This document shows, piece by piece, positions 57,649 through 64,000 of a DNA stretch of 64,000 bases. Position numbers and translations under genes: made by a program. The stretch comes from Hyphomicrobiales bacterium (lineage in GTDB: Bacteria > Pseudomonadota > Alphaproteobacteria > Rhizobiales > Beijerinckiaceae): NCBI GenBank assembly GCA_025351165.1, contig JANXWK010000057.1, forward strand, positions 1 through 64,000, given 5' to 3'. Positions within the stretch are counted from its first letter, which is position 1. Each line of letters starts with the position of its first letter. The notes below the pieces were generated by a model. The model was not told where the DNA came from and ran no database searches. It saw only the letters and a program-made list of their open reading frames with translations.

Positions 57649-57996
57649 GTGATTGATCCTGTTTTAGTAAAGCCTGTTTTAGCACAGATGGGCGCGGGTG
57701 GTATGGACACATTAATGCAGTTTTTGCCATTCATTCTCATATTTGTGATCATGTACTTCCTGATTTTGCGTCCACAACAGCAGCGTTTAAAATCACAGCA
57801 GGAAATGCTGAAAAACATCCGTCGTGGGGATACCGTTGTGCTGGGCGGCGGCATGATTGCTAAAGTCACCAAGGTAACAGACGGCTCTGATGAGATCGAA
57901 GCCGAGATTGCCACTGGCACCAAGGTACGTGTATCTCGCGCCTTGATCGTAGATGTCAGAATTAAAGGCGAACCTGTTGTTGATGCGCCAAAATAG
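57649..57996 (+). CDS. yajC: Preprotein translocase accessory subunit YajC
   Basis: YajC joins SecD and SecF in the accessory complex of the Sec translocon. The protein has 115 residues: one membrane helix (about 20-40, LPFILIFVIMYFLIL), then the conserved RPQQQRLKSQQEML and GDTVVLGGGMIAKVTKV. The GTG at 57649 is preferred because AGGAG (57636-57640) lies 8 bases before it; the ATG at 57625 has no ribosome binding site. secD follows after 13 bases. Confidence 0.95.
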   Translation: MIDPVLVKPVLAQMGAGGMDTLMQFLPFILIFVIMYFLILRPQQQRLKSQQEMLKNIRRGDTVVLGGGMIAKVTKVTDGSDEIEAEIATGTKVRVSRALIVDVRIKGEPVVDAPK

Positions 57997-58009
57997 GAAA
58001 TAAAAAACC

Positions 58010-59590
58010 ATGTTGCGGTTTTCATTTTTTAAAACGCTTTCGATTCTTTTTACCTGCTTTCTAGGTGCTTATCTAACTTTGCCAAATTTCTTGAGCAAAG
58101 AGCAGATACGCAAAGCAAACAGCTACTTAAGTATTGTACCAACGGGTGCAATTGTGCTTGGGCTGGATCTCCAGGGCGGCGCCCACGTTGCTTTTGAAGT
58201 GGACAAAGCTGATCTTGCCAAAAAGGAAGTTGAGCAGCTTCGTGATGATGTGCGCCGTATACTGCGTGATCAGCAGGTAGCAAGCGTTGGAGGAATTGCA
58301 ATTCAGCCGCGCGGTGTACAGGTGCGCATTGCAGATGAAACTGCGCGCGCAAAAGTATTGCCAAAATTTAACCAGTTATCGCGACCGGTTGCAGGCAGCG
58401 CCTCTGACACAAACAGCCTGAATATCACTCAATCTCCTCAGGGTACAATCCAGTTTCAGATTACAGAAGCTGGACTTGAGGAAAAAATTCGTAACGCTGT
58501 AGACAAAGCAAGACAGGTTTTTGAAAAACGCATTAACCCAGATGGCACTCTGGAAGCTTCAGTCCAGCGGCAGGGAGCAGATCGTATTCTCATTCAGGCC
58601 CCTGGCCTGACAGCAGAGCGTATTGAGGCCTCCGTTGGTGGTGTTGCTAAACTAGAATTCAAGATGGTCGCAAACCAAGGTGCAGAGTCAAACGATGTTG
58701 AATCACTTCCCTCCAAGGAAGATGGTGGTCGCATAACTGTTGAACGCCGTGTACTTGTTCAAGGTGAGGATCTTACTGGAGCAGAATCAGCTCTTGACCA
58801 GAAAAATGGACAGGCAGTCATCAATTTCAGGTTCAATCAGCGTGGAGCGGCACAGTTTGCCCGTGTTACGGCTGAAAATATTGGTAAGCCATTTGCAATC
58901 GTGCTGGACGGTGTAGTCATCTCAGCACCTGTCATTAACGGCGTTATTCCAGGCGGGCAGGGGCAAATTTCAGGCCGTTTCACAATGGAATCAGCAACAG
59001 CATTGGCAACTCAGCTTCGTTTTGGTGCACTCCCTGCAAAGTTTACGGTTGTAGAGCGTCGCTCGGTTGGGGCAGGTCTTGGGCAGGATGCTATTGAGGG
59101 TGGTAAGCTCGCAGCAGCAGTGGCATCAGTTTTGGTCGTGGTCTTTATGATAGTGTCCTACGGCATTTTGGGTGTGATTGCTGCACTTGCTCTTGGCGTA
59201 AATGTCATACTTATTTTTGGACTAATGTCGCTCCTTGGTGCAACCCTTACCTTGCCAGGCATTGCAGGAATTATTCTGACAATGGGTGTAGCAGTTGATG
59301 CCAACGTATTGGTCTATGAGCGTATTAGAGAAGAGCAGCGATTAGGGCGCTCAGTCATATCAGCTCTGGATGCAGGGTTTGCACGTGCCTTTTCTACAAT
59401 CATAGATGCAAACGTCACCACATTTATAGCGGGCGGTGTATTGTTTATTGTGGGCAGCGGTACAGTCAAAGGCTTTGCGGTTACATTGTGCTTGGGCATT
59501 ATAACAACAGTTTTTACTGCATTTACGCTCACAAGCCTGATTACGGCCTGGTGGTATAGATGGTTCCGTCCAAAAACCGTTCTGGCTTAA
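58010..59590 (+). CDS. secD: Protein translocase subunit SecD
   Basis: SecD uses the proton gradient to complete export of proteins on the periplasmic side. The protein has 526 residues: one N-terminal membrane helix, the motif VLGLDLQGGAHV, the large periplasmic P1 region, and five C-terminal helices with AGIILTMGVAVDANVLVYER. It lies in the operon yajC-secD-secF-Mth938-phytoene-synthase-like. Confidence 0.98.
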   Translation: MLRFSFFKTLSILFTCFLGAYLTLPNFLSKEQIRKANSYLSIVPTGAIVLGLDLQGGAHVAFEVDKADLAKKEVEQLRDDVRRILRDQQVASVGGIAIQPRGVQVRIADETARAKVLPKFNQLSRPVAGSASDTNSLNITQSPQGTIQFQITEAGLEEKIRNAVDKARQVFEKRINPDGTLEASVQRQGADRILIQAPGLTAERIEASVGGVAKLEFKMVANQGAESNDVESLPSKEDGGRITVERRVLVQGEDLTGAESALDQKNGQAVINFRFNQRGAAQFARVTAENIGKPFAIVLDGVVISAPVINGVIPGGQGQISGRFTMESATALATQLRFGALPAKFTVVERRSVGAGLGQDAIEGGKLAAAVASVLVVVFMIVSYGILGVIAALALGVNVILIFGLMSLLGATLTLPGIAGIILTMGVAVDANVLVYERIREEQRLGRSVISALDAGFARAFSTIIDANVTTFIAGGVLFIVGSGTVKGFAVTLCLGIITTVFTAFTLTSLITAWWYRWFRPKTVLA

Positions 59591-59623
59591 TCCATTTCAA
59601 ATTTTAAAGAGTGCAGAAAATTT

Positions 59624-60568
59624 ATGAAACTTCTTCGCATTATTCCTGATAATACCAAATTCCCCTTTATGGGTTGGCGCCGATTGAGCTTTCCCTTTTC
59701 TGCATTAATCTCTGTCATCTCAGTTTTGGCTTTTTTTGCTCTTGGCATGAATGTAGGTATTGATTTTAAAGGCGGATCTCTATTCGAGATACAGGCAAAA
59801 TCTGGTAAGGCGGATATATCGGCCATTCGCACGAAAGTTGCTGCGCTAAACATAGGTGGGGCTGAGATTCAGGGCTTTGGATCTGAGGCAGATGTTCTTG
59901 TGCAGGTTGAACTCCAAAAAGATGGGGAAATAGGCCAGAAACGAGTGGTCGATGCTATGCATCAGGCATTTGACGTAGATTATGTTATCCGCCGTACAGA
60001 AACAGTTGGCCCACGTGTATCATCCGAGCTTGTACGAGATGGCACAATGGGCATTCTCCTCGCACTTGTTTTTATAACTGTATATCTATGGTTTAGATTT
60101 GAATGGCAATTTGCAGTCGGCGCAATGATCGCAACCATGCATGACTTAGTTCTTACAATTGGATTTTATGCTATTGCAAGGCTGCATTTTGATCAAACTT
60201 CAATTGCAGCTATTCTCACAATTGTTGGATATTCTTTGAACGATACAGTTGTGATTTATGATCGCATCCGTGAAATGATGCGCAAATACAAAAAAATGCC
60301 AACTGATGAAATGATGGATATTGCAGTCAATGCAACGCTATCGCGTTCAATTGTTACCCATGTAACAGTGTTCTTGGCGTTATGCGGACTGGTACTTTTT
60401 GGTGGCGAGGTTATTCGTGGTTTTTCTCTTGCCATGCTTTTTGGCTTGATTGTTGGAACATATTCTTCTGTCTTTATTGCGGCCCCAATTCTCATATATC
60501 TTGGGGTAAAGGTTGGCGATGAAAAATCTGATCAGTCTCGAACCCCCAACTCAGCAAAAGTCAAATGA
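59624..60568 (+). CDS. secF: Protein translocase subunit SecF
   Basis: SecF is the partner of SecD. The protein has 314 residues with GMNVGIDFKGGSLFEIQ after the first membrane helix and the conserved TIVGYSLNDTVVIYDRIRE in the helix bundle. The stop overlaps the start of the next gene (ATGA), so the Mth938 protein is translationally coupled to it. Confidence 0.98.
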   Translation: MKLLRIIPDNTKFPFMGWRRLSFPFSALISVISVLAFFALGMNVGIDFKGGSLFEIQAKSGKADISAIRTKVAALNIGGAEIQGFGSEADVLVQVELQKDGEIGQKRVVDAMHQAFDVDYVIRRTETVGPRVSSELVRDGTMGILLALVFITVYLWFRFEWQFAVGAMIATMHDLVLTIGFYAIARLHFDQTSIAAILTIVGYSLNDTVVIYDRIREMMRKYKKMPTDEMMDIAVNATLSRSIVTHVTVFLALCGLVLFGGEVIRGFSLAMLFGLIVGTYSSVFIAAPILIYLGVKVGDEKSDQSRTPNSAKVK

Positions 60569-60945
60569 ATGAGGCATCTGAAGTCAAATTTTTACCAGGC
60601 CAACACGTAATTGATGGTTACGGGCGTGGTGGTTTTCGTTTTGCAGATATGTCTCATCAAGGTAATATCTTGTCTTTGCCTTCTGGAATTTCAGCCTGGA
60701 ACCTTGCATCATCTGGCTTTACCGAAAGCGATTTTGTAAAGGTGTTTGCAGAAGCGCAGATGATAGATATGTTCCTGCTTGGTTGTGGGCCTAGCCTGCT
60801 GACTGTAGCGCAATCCACAAGACAACTATTCAAAGATTTCAAAATAGCATTTGATCCTATGCCAACAGCTGTTGCAGCGCGAACCTACAACATATTATTA
60901 GCCGAAGGCAGACGCGTGGCCTGTGGCTTAATTGCGGTGGCCTGA
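60565..60945 (+). CDS. Mth938-like protein (NDUFAF3 homologue)
   Basis: The 126-residue protein has the compact Mth938 fold: INGYG-like start (VIDGYGRGGFRFADMSHQGN), LLGCGPSL in the middle, and DPMPTAVAARTYNILLAEGR near the end. The eukaryotic relative NDUFAF3 is an assembly factor of mitochondrial complex I. In alphaproteobacteria the gene often lies behind secF, as here, and next to a phytoene-synthase-like gene. Its bacterial role is not settled; a part in membrane complex assembly is inference. Confidence 0.88.
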   Translation: MNEASEVKFLPGQHVIDGYGRGGFRFADMSHQGNILSLPSGISAWNLASSGFTESDFVKVFAEAQMIDMFLLGCGPSLLTVAQSTRQLFKDFKIAFDPMPTAVAARTYNILLAEGRRVACGLIAVA

Positions 60946-61785
60946 ATGAACAGCGATTTGCAGTTTGCCTATGATGAGGCTCGTAAAACTGTTCAGCAAA
61001 ACGATCCTGACCATTATTTTGCGACGCTTTTTGCTCCAGAAGACAAGCGTAAACATCTTTTTGCCCTCTATGCTTTCAATATTGAAATTGCCCGTGTCCG
61101 AGATTTGATCAGCCAGCCTTTGCCAGGGGAAGTGCGTCTGCAATGGTGGAGGGATTTATTGGAGGCAAGAGAAAAGCACTCTCCTCATCCACTGGCAGCG
61201 GCCTTGATGGATACTTTAGAACAAAATAAACTTCCCGTTCAGGCTCTTATAAATATGCTTGATGCCCGTATTTTCGATCTTTACGATGATATAATGCCAG
61301 ACTGGCACACTCTTAATGCTTATTGTGGAGAAACATCTTCTGCAATTTTTAGACTCGCAACTTTGATACTGTCTGGTGGCAAAGAAAACAATACAGCAGA
61401 CATTTGCGGGCATGCAGGAATAGCCTATGCATTCTGTCATTTTTTACGGAACATGCCAAAACATTCAAGTCGTGGTCAAGTGTATTTTCCACAAGAGGCA
61501 TTGGTTGATCACAATCTTAAGAGGGAAGATATTTTGAGGTTGCAGATCACCCCTCAGATAAATGCCCTCATATCTCAAATGCGCTCAAAAATATGGGATC
61601 ATCTGGCGCAGGCGCATGCTAATACAGCACTGCTTGATAAATCACTCAAATCAGCTTTTCTGCCACTTTCAACCATGAAACCATATTTGAAGCAAATGGC
61701 AACAACAACATATCAACCATTTGAAACAAATATAAGCTTGTCAAACTGGCAACGAATATGGGCTATGTTGACATTCAAGTTATGA
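60946..61785 (+). CDS. Phytoene/squalene synthase-like protein (NDUFAF6-like), catalytic Asp motifs missing
   Basis: The 279-residue protein has the all-helical isoprenoid-synthase fold ([20 protein letters not shown], then [19 protein letters not shown]). True phytoene and squalene synthases need two DxxxD motifs. The first is not found near residues 40-50, and the second reads [15 protein letters not shown] at about 168-182, without the aspartates. It is therefore more like NDUFAF6, the complex I assembly protein of mitochondria, than an enzyme of carotenoid synthesis. It starts directly after the Mth938 stop. No carotenoid genes are nearby. The 3' end overlaps that of trmFO. Confidence 0.85.
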   Translation: MNSDLQFAYDEARKTVQQNDPDHYFATLFAPEDKRKHLFALYAFNIEIARVRDLISQPLPGEVRLQWWRDLLEAREKHSPHPLAAALMDTLEQNKLPVQALINMLDARIFDLYDDIMPDWHTLNAYCGETSSAIFRLATLILSGGKENNTADICGHAGIAYAFCHFLRNMPKHSSRGQVYFPQEALVDHNLKREDILRLQITPQINALISQMRSKIWDHLAQAHANTALLDKSLKSAFLPLSTMKPYLKQMATTTYQPFETNISLSNWQRIWAMLTFKL

Positions 61786-63165
61786 TAACCAGCTTTCAAG
61801 ATCCCTAAGTGCCCTTGCAGACATTAGCTTTTTCTTTTCAATAGACTTATCAGTCCCTTTGAGACGTTTACCATTTTCGTCCTTTGAAGGCGCATCTATT
61901 GGTGGGAAAAGCCCAAAATTTACGTTCATAGGCTGAAAGGAACCTGGACCCGAATCTACTGTTTCAATATGCCCACCTGTTATATGATTGAGCAGGGCAC
62001 CAATTGCCGTGGTTTCTGGCGGCATTTCAAAGTTCATGCCTAAACGTTCTGCAGCGGCAAGCCTTCCAGCAATTAAACCAACAGAAGCACTCTCAACATA
62101 GCCTTCACAACCTGTAATTTGACCTGCAAAACGTAGCCGCTGGTCAGCTTTAAGCCGAAGAGTTTTATCCAAAACCTTTGGAGAATTAAGATATGTATTG
62201 CGGTGAATTCCTCCAAGGCGCGCAAATTCTGCATTTTCCAGCCCAGGTATCATACGTAGGATGTTTGCTTGCTCGGCATATTTGATCTTGGTTTGAAAGC
62301 CGACAATATTGTAAAGTGTTCCAAGCTTGTTATCTTGACGAAGTTGTACAATTGCGTGGGCTTTGACAGTTGGATTATGTGGGTTTGTAAGCCCAACTGG
62401 CTTCATGGGGCCAAAGCGCAATGTCTCACGCCCACGCGTTGCCATAACTTCTATCGGTAGACAGCCATTGAAATAAGGCGTGTCTTTTTCAAAATCCTTG
62501 AACTCTGTTGAGTCAGCTGCAAGTAGTCTATCTATAAAAGCATTAAACTGCTCTTTATCCATAGGGCAGTTTATATAGTCAGCCCCTGTTCCCACTGGCC
62601 CTATTTTGTCATAGCGGGACTGAAACCAGGCCTTGTCCATATTAATGGATTCGCGATGAATAATTGGCGCAATCGCATCAAAAAAAGCCAGGCTGGTTTC
62701 ACCAGTAAGGTCAAGAATTGCTTTTGCCAAAATTTCAGATGTCAAAGGCCCTGTTGCGATGATAGTGTTATCAAACTCATTTGAAGGCAAGCCACACATC
62801 TCAGTGCGACGTATTTCAATCAACGGATGGGATTCAATCAGTGATGTAACTTTTTCAGCAAAACCATCACGGTCAACCGCAAGTGCAGATCCAGCAGGAA
62901 CTTGATGTGCATCAGCGCAGGCCATAATCAGAGACCCCATAAGTCGCATTTCTGCATGAAGCAGACCAACGGCATTTGTTGTAGGCTCATCTGAACGAAA
63001 TGAGTTAGAGCATACCAGCTCTGCTAGATGGTCAGTTTTATGAGCTTCAGTTTTGCGCCCAGGGCGCATCTCATAAAGAATAACAGGAACATTTTGCTGT
63101 GCGACCTGCCAAGCCGCTTCGCAACCAGCAAGACCGCCACCAATTATACAAACAGGTTTTATCAT
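61780..63165 (-). CDS. trmFO: tRNA (uracil-54-C5) methyltransferase TrmFO, folate/FAD-dependent
   Basis: TrmFO makes ribothymidine at position 54 of tRNA with methylenetetrahydrofolate and FAD. The protein has 461 residues with the FAD-binding [12 protein letters not shown] (8-19), [20 protein letters not shown] (catalytic Cys region) and [20 protein letters not shown]. It replaces the SAM-dependent TrmA found in other proteobacteria. Confidence 0.98.
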   Translation of the reverse strand: MIKPVCIIGGGLAGCEAAWQVAQQNVPVILYEMRPGRKTEAHKTDHLAELVCSNSFRSDEPTTNAVGLLHAEMRLMGSLIMACADAHQVPAGSALAVDRDGFAEKVTSLIESHPLIEIRRTEMCGLPSNEFDNTIIATGPLTSEILAKAILDLTGETSLAFFDAIAPIIHRESINMDKAWFQSRYDKIGPVGTGADYINCPMDKEQFNAFIDRLLAADSTEFKDFEKDTPYFNGCLPIEVMATRGRETLRFGPMKPVGLTNPHNPTVKAHAIVQLRQDNKLGTLYNIVGFQTKIKYAEQANILRMIPGLENAEFARLGGIHRNTYLNSPKVLDKTLRLKADQRLRFAGQITGCEGYVESASVGLIAGRLAAAERLGMNFEMPPETTAIGALLNHITGGHIETVDSGPGSFQPMNVNFGLFPPIDAPSKDENGKRLKGTDKSIEKKKLMSARALRDLESWLS

Positions 63166-63210
63166 ATGAATGCTTTAAGCTGTATGAGTGCTTATTAAAA
63201 GCAGTTTAGT

Positions 63211-63234
63211 AAAAAAAAGCCCGCATGAGCGGGC
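63211..63234 (-). terminator. Intrinsic terminator of the DUF1127 gene
   Basis: On the minus strand a perfect 6-base G+C stem (gcccgc/gcgggc, 63219-63234) with a 4-base loop is followed by eight T. It lies 28 bases after the stop of the DUF1127 gene. The plus-strand tail is a weak T-run. Confidence 0.85.
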
Positions 63235-63261
63235 AATTTTGCTATAAAATTGTCAGTGGTT

Positions 63262-63414
63262 TCACAGGCTTGCATTGCGTGAAATATGCATGATCTCTGA
63301 GCGTGAGATACCAATGTCTTTTAAGGCTGCATCGTTCAGGTTTGAAAGCTCACGAACCATTTCACGATATTTAAAGAATGAGCGAATCTTGCTAAGAATA
63401 ACTGAAATAACCAT
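63262..63414 (-). CDS. DUF1127 (YjiS-like) small protein
   Basis: This 50-residue protein starts MVISVILSKIRSFFKYREMV and contains LSNLNDAALKDIGISRSEI, the signature of the DUF1127 domain (helical, ends with DIGISR). AGGGAG lies 7 bases before the ATG at 63414, and a terminator follows. Small DUF1127 proteins of alphaproteobacteria have been tied to RNA turnover and to phosphate and carbon metabolism; this copy has no known role. Confidence 0.9.
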   Translation of the reverse strand: MVISVILSKIRSFFKYREMVRELSNLNDAALKDIGISRSEIMHISRNASL

Positions 63415-63716
63415 TTGTTATCTCCCTGTATGTTGCGAAAAAAGCGAAACCATCAAATGAGATAACTGCTTTTTCTATAGGAGGTGTATATATATTTTAC
63501 AGCTTTTCATAAAGTGCATAATGAATATGCCAGCTATGCATTATTGTAATAATGCAATAATTTAGAGAAAAATACGATATTTAAATGCAAAAAAGCGGGG
63601 TAACCTATTAAAAATTGGAAAAATACCTATAAAATATGCAAAATTTAACAGATTGGCACAAAAAATAAAGACGACCATTAGGCCGCCTTTAATATTTTTA
63701 AATTTTAAAGTTAAGT
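63415..63716. other. Intergenic region between glnA and the DUF1127 gene
   Basis: 302 bases, very A+T-rich. It should hold the promoter of the DUF1127 gene on the minus strand. A perfect 20-base dyad tgcattattgtaataatgca lies at 63537-63556. The glnA terminator is listed separately. No gene is seen. Confidence 0.4.
63660..63690 (-). terminator. Intrinsic terminator of glnA
   Basis: On the minus strand aaaggcggcc (63690-63681) pairs with ggtcgtcttt (63676-63667), ten pairs including two G-U, across the loop taat, followed by the T-rich tail attttttg. It lies 27 bases after the glnA stop. Confidence 0.75.
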
Positions 63717-64000
63717 TTAAAGTGAGTAATACATCGAAAACTCAATTGGATGAGGCGTCATTTCATAGCGCATAACGTCCTGCATCTTGAGCTCAATATA
63801 GGCATCAATCATATCATCCGTGAATACTCCACCAGCTTTCAGGAAGCCACGATCTTTATCAAGATTCTGTAATGCTTCACGAAGGGATCCACAAACTGTT
63901 GGAATTTTCTTTAGCTCACGCGGTGGAAGATCATAAAGATCCTTGTCCATTGCTTCGCCCGGGTGAATTTTATTCTGAATACCATCAAGACCCGCCATTA
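63717..64000 (-). CDS. glnA: Glutamine synthetase type I, C-terminal end only
   Basis: The last 94 residues of GlnA are visible; the rest lies beyond the window. [20 protein letters not shown], then YDLPP, matches the GS-I region that carries the adenylylation tyrosine (Tyr397 in the E. coli enzyme), which is present. The end [18 protein letters not shown] through [15 protein letters not shown] is also typical. GlnA is the classical target of NtrBC, whose genes lie 20 kb away in this window. The usual upstream partner glnB cannot be seen. Confidence 0.97.
   Translation of the reverse strand, partial: MAGLDGIQNKIHPGEAMDKDLYDLPPRELKKIPTVCGSLREALQNLDKDRGFLKAGGVFTDDMIDAYIELKMQDVMRYEMTPHPIEFSMYYSL

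Noticed and set aside
60946-61785. Carotenoid biosynthesis gene
   Set aside because: Both aspartate-rich catalytic motifs are missing and no other carotenoid gene is present.
63652-63672. Possible sigma-54 promoter (TGGCAC) after glnA
   Set aside because: The required GC element at the -12 position is missing, and the place is between a terminator and nothing that reads from it.

Overview
The window reads as chromosomal DNA of an alphaproteobacterium, most likely Hyphomicrobiales (Rhizobiales), with moderately A+T-rich coding DNA. The clues are gene neighbourhoods rather than single genes: dusB(nifR3)-ntrB-ntrC, a fused ispDF, alanine/LL-DAP-type aminotransferase-hom-glpX, degP-rarA, an RHH regulator beside a PHB-depolymerase-like esterase, and yajC-secD-secF-Mth938-phytoene-synthase-like-trmFO. 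Other typical markers are TrmFO, a DUF1127 protein and a class II KdsA. I cannot fix the genus. Almost all of it is core chromosome. I see no phage, insertion sequence, CRISPR array or integrase.

Layout. 1-4.6 kb: the end of a Sel1-repeat protein, a palindromic repeat element and mfd. 4.7-7.4 kb: tRNA-Asn, then an SDR/zinc-alcohol-dehydrogenase pair behind a possible general-stress (EcfG) promoter. 7.4-10.8 kb, minus strand: rimO and a large O-acyltransferase. 11.3-25.5 kb: a continuous str-S10-spc translation cluster (rpsL, rpsG, fusA, tuf, then rpsJ to rplO), with terminators after tuf and after rplO. It is cut at both ends: rpoBC does not precede rpsL, and secY-adk-rpsM-rpsK-rpoA-rplQ do not follow rplO. 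25.6-28 kb: a small orphan, lpxA (apparently starting at AUU) and lpxB. 28-34 kb: a repeat-bearing metalloprotease-like protein, degP, rarA and a HerA-like ATPase. 34.4-38.5 kb: aminotransferase, hom, a small lipoprotein and glpX. 38.5-40.6 kb: an orphan HExxH protein and glmU. 40.8-45.7 kb, minus strand: ntrC, ntrB, dusB and a coiled-coil orphan. 46-51.6 kb: PBP1A, prfB with a programmed frameshift, ispDF and a CinA-like amidase. 51.6-57.5 kb: a BLUF photoreceptor, pyrG, kdsA, an RHH regulator with its probable operator, an esterase and an acyltransferase. 57.6-63.4 kb: yajC-secDF, two proteins related to mitochondrial complex I assembly factors, trmFO and a DUF1127 protein. 63.7 kb to the end: the 3' end of glnA.

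The genes cover translation (ribosomal proteins, EF-G, EF-Tu, RF2, RimO, DusB, TrmFO), envelope building (LpxA, LpxB, KdsA, GlmU, PBP1A, SecDF-YajC, acyltransferases), nitrogen control (NtrBC and its classical target GlnA), isoprenoid precursors (IspDF) and genome maintenance (Mfd, RarA, HerA). The points most worth checking are the AUU start of lpxA, the four-half-site operator before the RHH gene, two orphan proteins on the minus strand (one a probable gluzincin peptidase), the HExxE repeat protein, the BLUF protein, the NDUFAF3/NDUFAF6-like pair, and the rearranged ribosomal and ntr neighbourhoods. I did not find a clear multi-gene system of an unknown type.
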